From assembly GCA_032358165.1 (NCBI GenBank), contig JAALGY010000045.1, positions 1 to 53,406 of the forward strand: a stretch of 53,406 nt of DNA, written 5' to 3'. The translations under genes were made by a program, and so were the position numbers. The stretch comes from Diplosphaera chodatii (Eukaryota; Chlorophyta; Trebouxiophyceae; Prasiolales; Stichococcaceae). Below are positions 34,001 to 45,386 of the stretch, one piece after another (position 1 is the stretch's first letter; the number at the start of each line of letters is the position of its first letter). The notes under the pieces are model-generated. The model made no database searches, was not told the origin of the DNA, and saw only the letters and a program-made list of their open reading frames with translations.

Positions 34001-37000
34001 GGCCTGTATGACGCGCTGATGCAAGCAGTCATGAGTGCAGTGGACAGCCTGAACCTGGCATACCATGCAGCACGGCAGAACCAGGTACTCTTATGGGTCC
34101 TTGGCCACATGCATTGTGGCATGCGTTGGTAATTGACACTAGAAACACGTTGATCGTAGCAATGCGCTGAGATGCATGTGCTGTCATGATAGGGCGATGG
34201 TGAGGAGGAGGTTGAGACCTTTGCAATTGGCTCTGGTCTACAGGCGGCAAACATCAGTGACATGCGGGTGGGAGTGATGCGAATATTGCAGACAGGATGC
34301 TCCTCCGCCTGGGGTCAACAACTTTGTTTCCTCTTGATGGCAGAGTGTGAACATCCGCAGGCGTTCATCAACCTGCAAGCCTTCGTGGCAACGCTGCTGC
34401 CGGCACTTGGTCCCGCAGCTTTTCGCCCCTGGGCGTACACCTTTACACTGCGCATGGTGGCAGCATCAGAGCGGCTGCCGCAGCTGTCAGGCTTCTATCA
34501 TCTCATCACCACAGCAATGCAGCTGGCAGATGCTGCAGGCCTGATCGACTCGCAGCAGGCATGGCTTGGTACATCTTACTCGTGTGCATTTCCGGCCACT
34601 ATGCAGCATCTATCGTCGACTGTCGATTGACAGCTGCAAGGTGTTGTGTCGAGTGCAGTTTCACCACATGCAGGAGATTGCAGATGCTACAGCGCACAGC
34701 TCGAGGCTCGTGCCGATGCTCTCAGCGTATCTGCATGACCTGCTGGCCGCCTCGCGCCAGTATTCGGACGAGCTGTTGGCCGCCGCACTGAAGCTGCTAC
34801 TTTCTGCGCCCGTGTCTGTGCTGCCGCCCCAGGTTGGCCATGTATGCATCGCCGGCGTGCCTGTGGCATTGTGCTGCGTGTGATTGGCATAAGATCGTGT
34901 TATTCCCAAGTGTAACGGCTGCTTCGCAGGATGTTGTGATGGCTTTGCAGAGGGCCCTGACCCTCGGGCTGCAGTATGGCCCCATGGCAGACATTGCTGT
35001 GACGGCCCTGGAGCGCTGGGAGCGTGACCGGTCCCAGGTCTGAGGCACCGACTGCTAGCTGTCACATACACTCATCAAACAGATGTGGAAGCCTATTTGA
35101 CTGGTGTGTGGCCTCACTGATAGTAATGCATCTGAATGCTCCACATACTACTGTTCGATTGTGCAGGTGTTGCGGCAGCTGGCAACTCATATACTGCCGC
35201 TGTTGGAACCATACTTGTTTGAAGCGTTAGACATGGAGCAGGCAGCAGTCGATGCTGCAGAGCAAGGCGCGTCAGTTGCAGGCTTGCTACCTGCACTGTC
35301 TTCAAGCCTGCTCAATGAAGGCCTGCACGCGCCAGCTAGATGCGAGGGCTGATGCACGGCGTCTGCCTTTTAGCACAGACGGTGACCTCGGTGGGGAGGA
35401 AGCAGGAGGTGAGGAGGATGTGCTGGAGGCGCAGCGCGAGGCAGGCAAGGAAGCACGCTTCATCCAGCGGGGCGCAGCGGCCGCTGCCCGGCGTGCACAG
35501 CTGCGGCGGCAAGAGGTGTGACTTCAGGCTTCAGCTGCGCAGTATACGCATTGATTTCAGATGCCGTGCCGATTGCATGATCTGCACTGACCCTGAATGC
35601 GCGTGCAAACCTTAGGTCGCACATCAGGCAGGCAACACTTTTCGGGTCAAGCTCTCCTAGCCTGCTGACAACCTGCTCCAGGGTCTGCGTGTGTTGCGGC
35701 CTCGCATCCTGGCGTTCCTCGGGCGCTGTGGCGCAGCTGCGGAGACAATAGCACGCTCGGCCGCACTGCAGATGCCGGCCAGCAGTGAAACAGCTGCTCC
35801 CAGCCATAGTGCCAGCAGCCAGGCAACTGATGCGCTGCTACAATGGGATCTCCACCGCCGTGTAGGCCTGATGCTGCCATTTGGCGACATCGGCCAGCTT
35901 CAGCTGTGGCTGGACCCTCTGCTGCCACAGGTATGGTGGAAATGTTGTCATGACGGCCAAGATTGATTGCAGCCTGCTGTTGCAAGCTGCACAACAGGAT
36001 GTTTGATGCTGCTGTGCAGATCGCCCGCATAGCAGAGCACGGTGCAGATCGTGCTGCTCGTGTGGCTGCCTGCGAGTTCCTGCATGCCGCGACGTTGTGG
36101 TTGATCGGTAAGCCTGAGCCACATCTTGTCTGTCCTCAGTGTGTCATGGATGCCACCAGCTTTGGCGGGCTGTCCTCGGAGCCCCATGACGCAACACAAT
36201 GGGTTGCAGGTACCAATGCCAAGTCGGCTGCATCTATCGACAAGCAGGAGTTCGACAGCACACCGACGCCTTTCCATAAGCTCATGCAACGCCTCTTTCC
36301 AGTCATTCTGCGCCTCGCTGTCAGCCAGGTATGCAAGCTGCGGCAACTGTGCGAGAGTTTGCTCAACCACTTCATGTTGCTGATACAACGGCATGCTGAG
36401 GTGCCAGCGTGAGCACGTAGGAACAAGTGGCCAGGCAGCTGTTCAGCGATCTGTCAGTGTCACTCGTGCACTGGCTGACAGCCTCCGCGCGCAGGTGCTG
36501 CCTTAGTGCACTGTGCTGTTGCTGCACTATCAAGGCTGTCTGCTGTGCAGAGCGAGTGACAGGGCTCACGTGCAACCGAACATGCATGCAGGGAGGCTGC
36601 TGAGCCGATGGCATTCCTTGATGCGACCATTGACGGCCTGGTAAGACTTGGTACCCTGCTGCCCCAGTCCTGTTTGGGCACCTGGTACCAGCAACATGTC
36701 TTGTCAACTCTGTATTCTTCTGGCTGCTAGGTAAATGAAGATGATGGGGCGCTGCGGCAACTGTGCGCCAGACTCTGCAAAGAGTGGCTCATATGGAGCG
36801 GCAAGCACATCACTGGCCCCCGTGGGTCGGCGCTCAATGCCACCAGTCTCCTGCGGCGTCTACTCGACCGCATCAGCCACCCCAATGCCTATCAGCGGTA
36901 CGGATGCTGCCACTCTGAACAAGTGTCACGTCATGTGAAATCAAACTGCCTGTGAGCTGTCCTCATTGCTTCATGCATGTGACTGGGCATGAGATTGACA

Positions 37001-40000
37001 AGCAACATGTACCTGCAGTCTTGGGGAAGCAATGGCGTTGGAGCAGATGGCAGACCCGTTGGGTCGGCAGCAAGAGCTTGCCGATGCACACCTGCTGGAG
37101 GTGCCAACCCCTTCAATTTGATTGTGTCGCAAGCCGTGTCCTGCATGCTGCTAGCAACTTGGGTAGAAATGGCTCGGCGCCAATGTGACGAACCGCCTGT
37201 GCTACCCCTGGATGCAAATTACACGATGTTCTTATCTTTGGCACGAAAACGGATCTTTCTCTGCACAGGCGCTCGCTGGTTGCATGCATGCGCTCGAGCT
37301 GTCTGAGGAGGACGTTGATGGCGCGCACACCCGGCAGCGTATTGCTGCTGCCCTGGCGGTAGTTTCCATTGAATCGAACCTCTTGCCGTCCAACACGGCC
37401 ATCGTGCTGCACCGTTTGCTTGCGCTGAAAGGTCGCAATTATCGCAAAATGTCGTTGTCTGCAGGCCTGTGCCAACATACTGAAGCGCAAGCCAGCAATA
37501 GTCGAGGCCCTGAAACGTCCAAAGCCCTCGAGACCGCTGTCCGACCTGCCCAGCTTAATGTCACAGCTGTGGCCTCAGGTGCAGCGAGCGTTGAGGCAGC
37601 ACCTGCAATGTATCTGTAGGTGCCAATACACGAGTTGTTTGCTGATTACAGCCCTTACAACAGAACGACACATTTGAATGTTGCCTCACAGACCAAACTC
37701 CCGCTGCACTTTGCTCGACGGAACGCCACCTGGCTGTTGACGCAACTTGCGCACCTGCTGTTACAAAAGGATTCGCCTGAAAAGTCTGGTGAGGCGACAA
37801 TGCAGCTGACCAGTGCACTTGCTAGTGCTGCATCGGAGCAGGAGCATGTCCTAACCAGAGATTGTGTCATATATTCCTGCAGTGACCAGCTGGGTGCAGC
37901 AGCACCTGCCAGACAACAACCCTACCAGCTTCCTGCTGCTGCCGCCCGAGGTGCAGCTGCCGGCGGGCGGTCTGGTAGCCGATGGCGCTACACAGTGGCT
38001 CAAGGTGGGTGACCTGATGCTGCAACGTTGTGTCTACTTCCGCACAGTGACCACTGACGCCAGCAGCAACAGCCTGCAGGGCGGAGGAGCCATGCTGTAC
38101 TGGTTTTGCAGGTTGTCGAGGCACACCTGGCATGGGCAGCATGGGCTGTGGAGCTGGACATGGTCAGTATCACGCAGCTGCAGCCGGCTCTGGTACAGGG
38201 CTGTGCAGCCGGCGACCATGTTGTGACAGCGCTGCAGCACTTCTTGAACGCCGTGCAGCACACTGCTGATGCAGAAGCAGCCAATGGCTGCATGATGCCT
38301 GGCTCAGAGCGTACGTTGCGGCACATCACCCTCACTATCCTGGCATTTCAGAAGCAGGTGATCGGACCCTGTCAGAGAATCATCCCATAATGACACCTGT
38401 CAAGTGACATGTATGTGCAGCATGGAATCTGTCAATCCTGTGCTGAAGAACTGACGCCTGCAGGTGCTGGGCGAGCTGCTGCTGCCATCTGAGATGCCAG
38501 CACTGCAGACGTTTCTTGTGCTGGCAACTCTGTTCCCGCAGCGACTGGGCTTTGACCCTGCAGAGGCTGCTACCTTCAAGCTCCTGCCAGGAACATTGAA
38601 GGTATGGCTGGTCCACCAGTCTTTGCCTCGCAGAATGATGCATACACCTGTCGTGTGTGCGTGCTGGTGCTTAATGCTGCAATGCACATCACAGGAGCTC
38701 TTAGGTGAAGCGGCCGTCAAGCAGCCAACTCTTCTTTGGCAGCTTCGAATCACTCTTGGACAGATGGCTGAGGACCAGAGCAGCACCATGGGGCAGCTGC
38801 TGCGCAATGGCCTAGAGGCCAGCTCAGCTGCATCAACAACTGTCTTGCAGGTGCTTGCCTGCAAATGCGCAGTGTAGCTGTGTACTGCGCCTTAGCCGTG
38901 ATGGCGAGCACACAATGTTCAGCAGTGCAAGGAGGCTGAACTGTGTGCACTGTTTTGCAGGGTTTGACCATGCTGGCTGATATTCGGGGTGCCAACGGTA
39001 GGACAGCAGATCTGTTGCCTGAGGCCCGAGGTCGAACCTGCCGGACAGGTGAACATGGTGCCTAGGTATCTAGCCGATCCATCAAGGCCACTCGGTCGTT
39101 TCTGACCTTGTGGTATCTTCCAGGCTGCTGAGCCTAGTAGCTGGTATGCCATCGGGGTCTGGGCCGCAGCAGCTAGCCGCAGCTGAAGCTGGGTTGCAGC
39201 TGGCAATGCGGCTGGGTCTGAAGGCTCAAACGCTTCTGCATGCGTTGCAGGTAGCATGACACAACAGCTCCGTGTTGTTGTGATGTTGGTGTCCGCTATG
39301 GACTTTGGTGACATACTTATTGACTTGCAGGATCCGAAGCGCGGCGAAGGACTGTATGCCAACTTCCGGGCTTCGATGCACACCTGGGTGCTGTTCAACG
39401 CCGAGACTTGCTGTGGCGTGCTGCTTCGTGCGCTTGGTGAGGGTCGGCCCATGGATGTGCTCAACAGCAAAGGCTGTCTTTCAAACGCTTCTGTCAACGC
39501 ACAACACAACAACGACTGACCTGCCCTCCACAGGCGACATGAGCGACCCCGCCCATCTAGTGTCAGAGCTCCTTATCAGCGGCACACTGGAGGCGCTTCA
39601 GCGAGCAGCTGCAAGTGGAGGCCCTGATATTCGCCTTCGGTGCGTCACCATGCCACTTCTGCTGTGGGTCAATCGAATTGCTTCGGTACATCCATCGCAC
39701 AACAAGTACTCCCGATGACAAGCCGTTGGCATACAGGTCCTTCCTGCAAGCATTGCTGCCGCAGCTGCAGCAGCTGGCGCCACTGCTGCGCAGTGGCAAC
39801 ACCGGCAAGGAGCTTTTTCTGCGGCTGCTCAGCCGCCTGCTGTCGCTCAGTGCACGAACAGTCTTGTCACCTGCGCAGCCTGCCTTCGGCTTTGTGCTGG
39901 ACAGCTATGTCAACCTCCTTAGCACAAAGTGAGGGTGCCTTTGCGTGTACAATGCTGCTTGCTGGAGTCTTCGGTGGCGTGTGCAGGACATGCGGGTTAT

Positions 40001-43000
40001 ATATCACGGCCACGGCATGCATGAGGCATGAAATCCGGTGTTGCAGGGGCAGTGCCACGGCAGATGCGCGAATCAGGTGCCAGGCTTTGGCCCTGCTGCC
40101 GCCCTTTCTGGGGCATACGGCTGCGGACCACCAGAAGCGGGTGCTGGCTGGCGTGGAGCGCCTGGTCAGCGGCTGCTTTCCGCTGTCGTCCTGGGAGTAC
40201 CCCCCTGGCAGCACGCAGGCATGCTGTCTGCACCTCATTATTGTGAAAGGTTTGACACAGGGTCGTTGCATGATAGCCGCAGGCCACCCCGTGCCCGTTC
40301 AAAGGCATGGTCACTTTTGTGTGCGCAGGCTGCAGACTACGCTGCGCAGCTGGCGGCGGCCTTTGGCGCCCTGGTGCAAACTGCGGAGCAAAGCGCCTCG
40401 GCCACAGCATTGCTGGAGGTCTGCCCTGTCTTGAGCACGCCTTCCTACCATAGCGTGCCGACCTCTGAGCGAGCCTTTCATGGATATCGGACATTCGTCT
40501 CACAACAGGAGCTGCAGCCTGTGCTCATGGAGATGGGTGAGCCGAAAGGCCACACGCGACAGGCGAGCCTTGTGACCCTGCTGGCGCGAGTGGCGGCTGC
40601 GCCCTGGACTGCCCTGCCTGCTGAGGTGTGCACCAGGCTGTGGTATGCCTGTGGTATGTCACGTTACGCATCAGGCCAGCTTGGCGTAAGTGAAGTGGTA
40701 TGCGCTTTGATACAGGGTGCGAACATGACACAAGGTCAGGGTGACGCGTTTTCAGCCGCATCACGGCGTGCGAACAGCTTAATGGAGTATGCATGGCTGT
40801 ATGTGTTTGAGAAAGCGACTACTCCTGCACCCTTACGGTGGGCTGCGCAATCTGCCTGACACTGCGACACTGCCCCTGGCGAGGTTAACCATGCGTTTCA
40901 ATGCCACTGTCGAGCTGGGCTCGGAGATCATTGAGGCCACTGTGCAGGCGCGCCATGATCGCATTTGTCCTCTCACCACTCCTGCGCCTAGCGCCTCGGC
41001 AATATACGAAGCACGTGTTTGAGGAGAAAGCCAAGTTTCTGAGGAATGTGGTCAATGGTGATCCAGCGCTGCCAAAGGTACAGGGCATCACTTTGTACTG
41101 CATGCCAAGCCTGCAAGTACCTGCTTCTTGTGACCTGTAAGTTGCACTGTACATTCCTGAAGCGCAGGCTCTGTGTGGCAAGGATGCAGCAGCTATGACC
41201 GCCCGCCTGGCCGCTTACCAGCTATTTCAGATCATGTGAGGGCTCAGATGCACAATTGACCTTGCCGGAACCTCTGGCATCTAGAAGCCCACTCAAGCAA
41301 CATCTGTAAACGCACATAGTAGCTGTTTGCCGCATCCAGGTATCAAGTACTGCCGTCAGCCGACCTCAAGGCTCTTGTGCGAGACACCATCGGGAGCAAC
41401 GCAGTGAGTGTGCATCCAAGCACCGCATGACAAACCACCTTGACATGTGCTTCATTTCTGTTGTAGTGTCAGGTGATTAGTACCAGCTGCCTCGTCTGAT
41501 GCAGGAGGTCATGAAGCCAGGCACAAAAGACATGATGAGCTTTTCGAACCCTGCATCTGATGACCACGAACTGGAGACACTGGTCAGCACCTTGCGCCGG
41601 CATCTTGTCGAAGTCATTATGTTGTCTACTCAATTGTGAATGGCCTGTAGAGTAGGGCGCAGAGAGATGAAAATGGGGCTCATATCATGTGCGCTGTACC
41701 AGGCATGGGAGGTTCGGTGTGCGGCATTTGCTGCCACTGCTGCGCTGGTAGTCGTGACACAGGGCGTTGATAACCTGAAGTTCTTCAAGGCGCCTTTCGA
41801 GGCGGCAGGTGCGCTTGGCTGCACTACCTGCATAACCAAGCCTGCATGCTGCAGCAATTGCGACGCTGGAGTTACTGGACGACTGCATGAGCAAGGTCCG
41901 TGAAAGTCTTGTGATGGCTCACAGGCGACCTGCACAAGCTGCTGGACCCAGACATGGAGCTGTTCTTCGGCGAGGAGCTGGACAGCACCGACTCTGCAGC
42001 CAAGCGTGCTGCCAGCAACATGCATGCCACACTGGTGAGCAGCTCCTGCCTGATGTCGGCTTCTGCTGATGTGGCCAGATGGTACCACCTGGTGCAGTCG
42101 TGTGGTATGCATCTGGCATTCTCGTGAACGCGCCAAAGCAACAGACCGCTTGAAACCTGCAGGAAGCAGTGAAGGCACGGCGGGCTGCTGCTGGTGCAAC
42201 GGCGACCCTGGGCTACACCGGCAGCCTCTCCATGGGCATCAGCCTCAGTGACAAGCTGTCGGCATCCCAGTATTCTCTTGACGGTAAGACTGCTGCAAAA
42301 CATCTCTGCATGTTCCCCCCATGTGCACACTGCTTTGCGGCGTGCTCCTTCCACCAACCAGGCAATTTCACGACCCTTTGTGTCACAGATGGGGGGCTGG
42401 GCGGTGAGACTCTGGGGATGGAGCAGGGCGTCAGCGCTGCTGCCCACCAGACCACCTTGGAATTGGCAGCGGCGCCCCTGACGGGCGACTTGCAGGTGGC
42501 TTGAGATGTCATCGTGACTGTAGATATCACACATGGCCACTGCAGGTCCGTGGGTCGAGCTGCAGCCCAGTTTGACATGTCCAGGCAGCTCTGCTTTGAC
42601 GTGGCCAGTCCTGCCACTTGGACTTGTGGTAGTGGAGCCGTCTGCACAATGCAACATGGTGACTTTGAAGAGGCACTGGGTTGCTACGAACAGATGGACG
42701 ACAGTGAAGGGAAACATGCGCCATTGGGCACCAATACCACGCCGCTGCTGAACATGGGTACCATCCATCTGCATTCGCACAATCAGTGTTGGGAGACATA
42801 AGGCGTGCCTTGCTTGCCCTGCTTGTAGGACGACTTGGAGGGACTGGAGGCGCCGGAGGGCGCTGCAGGCGACGCCCTGCTGACCGAGGACGACGACCTG
42901 GACCGGCACCTGGCCATGCTGCCGGCGGTGCAGCTGGTGGAGCGGGCTGCTGTGCTGTGGGCTGGGTCCGGCGCCTCTACGCAGGGTGGGCGTACGATGG

Positions 43001-45088
43001 CCATGATCATGGTGCATGCAAGATGATGATTCATGATCATGATCATGACGATGATGCTGGTCGTGGCGGTCAGCCTCCTGCACGATCCTGTCACCCTTCA
43101 CGACAGCCTGTCCACATGTGTTGTCGCATGCTTGGTCCTGTAGGAGCAGCAACGTTGCCGGACTTCCTCGCGGTGCTCCACCGTGTGCTGGCAGCCACAG
43201 CAACGCCACATGCTTCTCGCCTGTTCATTGTCAAGGTTGGCCCTCAAATTGTGCTGCGCGATGCTGCTGACTATGCAGCAATAGCATGCGGTGGTGTAGC
43301 TGATGCAGTGACCTGTCTACTCGCTGCACTGCAGGTCATCCTGCATGTAGACCAGCGCCACATGGTTGGCGAGCAGCAGGTGAGCTGTCAAGTGCCAGAT
43401 CGTCTGGACTCTGGGAGGGCGCACTCTGGGCAGCGCAAACATAACATGCTTTCGCTTGCTGCAGAAACCTGTTGAGGAGCGCGTCCCCTCGATCTTTTGG
43501 GCGCTTTGGTGCCAAGTTCTTTGGACCCATAGTTGACACGATCATCGGAGATGCAGACCCCAGCAAGGCTGTGGTAAGTGCAGGCTGCAGACAGCCGACT
43601 GTCTGCACGGGGTATCTGTCACTACCACAGCGCAGAAATTGGCAGAGTGCATGTCGGGACCAGCAACGTGTGACAAGGCTGAAGGCAGGTTTCGTCCATG
43701 CACCAGATGCACTATGTGTTGGTTGACGCCATCTGTGCCGCGGCCAACTGGGGCAATGCCGTGCTCATGCGCATGCCCAGCAGAACGCCGCAGGCGCACC
43801 TGCCTGCCGAGATCGATGCCCCAGCGCGCGTACTGCTGGACTACATGGTGCGTCCCGGCCACCTGGTCCTGCAGCATGCTCTTGTGCGACTCAAGGGATC
43901 AACCTGGAAGAAGCTCATGCAATGTCGCTCGATATGTGTTGCATGCAGGCTCGGGCAGCCTACTCCCGTAGTGGCGCGGTTGTCAACAACAATTTCAGTT
44001 GATCAAGCTGCTGCTGCAAAGCTGGCGATATGCAGTGCCGCTGCCTGCCGATGCCATCCTTCTTCATCTCAAAGTGAGCACATAGGCGACTGTCACTGAC
44101 CTCCTGCCGTGAGCTGGTCACATCCGGCAGATGGATGTGCGAGGACCAGCAGCAGCAATGCTGGTGATGAGCTGCAGGCACCGGTCACTGCACCAGAAGA
44201 GATGGCCAGCCGCAAATTGCTGCAGCAGCGTGCTGCACGGCGAAACCAGCGCATCGTTGGCATGAAGCTGCTCTCAGCAGGTCAGCACCTGGTTGCTTGA
44301 TGTTATGTGTCCAGTTGCGCAGGCGTCTACTGCAGGCTACCACCGATACCGAGGCCTGCAACTATGTTGGTGTGCATCCCAGGTGTGAGGTACGGGCAGG
44401 CGCCTGCGCTGCTCAGTGCGCCTGAAGGGCAAGAAATCCTTGCTGCTGTGGCAGACAGCCTAAACGCTCCTGGCGGCACGCGTCTGGCGGCTGCTGCCGG
44501 CGAGTGCGCTGGCTATTTGCTGGAGACGCTGACACGTCTCTCCAAGGCGCCGGTGCCTGGTGCGCTATTCTGAGCTGTACAGCATGTGTGAAAATCAGTC
44601 ACAATGGATGTGTTTCACGGGCAGACTGAGTCACAGGGGCACCTGCCTGAATATCCTGATGCTACATACGTGCAGGTGATGTGGCAAATGCGGATGCAAT
44701 GCTGGACAAGCTTTCTGAGGAGGCGCGCAGGCGGCTAGCATCCGTCGCAAACAAGGACCCCAGCAGGTGCTGCGGCGGATTGCTTCACTCAGCATGTGGG
44801 GGTTCTGCTGTGTGTTCTTCTACATGTGTGTTGCAATATGACACTGTTAGCATCGTTGTCGGTGTTCAGGTTTCTGCACGCAGTGGAGCGCATCTCAGCA
44901 ACGCACAGCCGCATCGTTGAGCTGCTTGCCACGCCGCTGCTGAACATCCTGAAGCGCGTGCCGGGTCAGCTCGCCTGCTTGCTGTCGGAGGTAAGCTCAC
45001 TAAAAATTCCATCTGGTTTACTTCCTCACTACATGCGCAGATAAATGCCAGCAGCGACTCCAGCACCTCAGCTGGCCGCCCGGACTGA
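31072..45088 (+). CDS. PRKDC: DNA-PKcs homologue, N-terminal HEAT-repeat half only
   Basis: In animals DNA-PKcs binds Ku at DNA ends and drives non-homologous end joining. The first exons are 31072-31384 (MDLVKCRALLQSLQ), 31510-31964, and about 32102-32280 (YSKLKAALRMLHINAERFG). Collinear matches to the family continue at 32881-32955 (AVRGIGELAAPTLKFYGQE), 34345-34560 (AFINLQAFVATLLPALG, LSGFYHLITTAMQL), 34760-34830 (YSDELLAAALKLLLSAP), 35695-35930, 36045-36110 (VAACEFLHAATLWLIGK), 36820-36900 (LLRRLLDRISHPNAYQR), 40070-40215 (ALALLPPFLG, SSWEYPPGS), 41335-41405, 41695-41810 and 43695-43920. The last conserved exon is 44873-44991. A short exon, 45041-45088, ends the frame. This corresponds roughly to human residues 1-2430 of about 4128. 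FAT, kinase and FATC domains are absent. Many middle exons are modelled only approximately. Confidence 0.87.
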
Positions 45089-45125
45089 ATATGAAGAACC
45101 CTAAACTGTCTCCACCCAGACATTA

Positions 45126-45165
45126 CATTGCTCGTAAGTGCGGTTCATTGCTCGTAAGTGCGGTT
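45126..45165. repeat. Perfect 20-bp tandem duplication
   Basis: The unit CATTGCTCGTAAGTGCGGTT occurs at 45126-45145 and again, identical, at 45146-45165. Each copy includes GTAAGTG, a strong 5' splice-site match. It sits 38 bases after the terminal stop of the DNA-PKcs-like gene and at the edge of the AT-rich island. Confidence 0.95.
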
Positions 45166-45386
45166 CGTGATAGTAAAAATCGTTTACAGTGTAAATCCTG
45201 TTATCATTTTATGGAAATGTATAAATCACTAGCTTGATTTTGAAAAAAACTGAGAAATAACTGTAGCACGCTATTTTCAAACATAAACATGCACACGATG
45301 CTGAAAATATAATGCAAATTATGTTTAATTTAAATAAATATAATTAGCATACTATCTTGATTTTTTTGTATAAAAAAAACCCTTCT
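45166..45386. other. AT-rich island between two convergent genes
   Basis: This stretch of about 220 bases is strikingly AT-rich compared with everything else in the window, with runs such as TTTTTTTGTATAAAAAAAAC and TTTAAATAAATATAATTAG. It has no coding potential I can support. It separates the end of the truncated DNA-PKcs-like gene (+) from the 3' end of the amine oxidase (-). Confidence 0.85.

Noticed and set aside
42985..43060. ATGATCATGATCATGA-type tandem repeat inside the DNA-PKcs-like gene as a regulatory array
   Set aside because: It is a short simple repeat (ATGATC units) in a probable intron and needs no special explanation.
45100..45112. CCCTAAAC as a telomere-type repeat at the gene break
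   Set aside because: It is a single copy, with no array around it.
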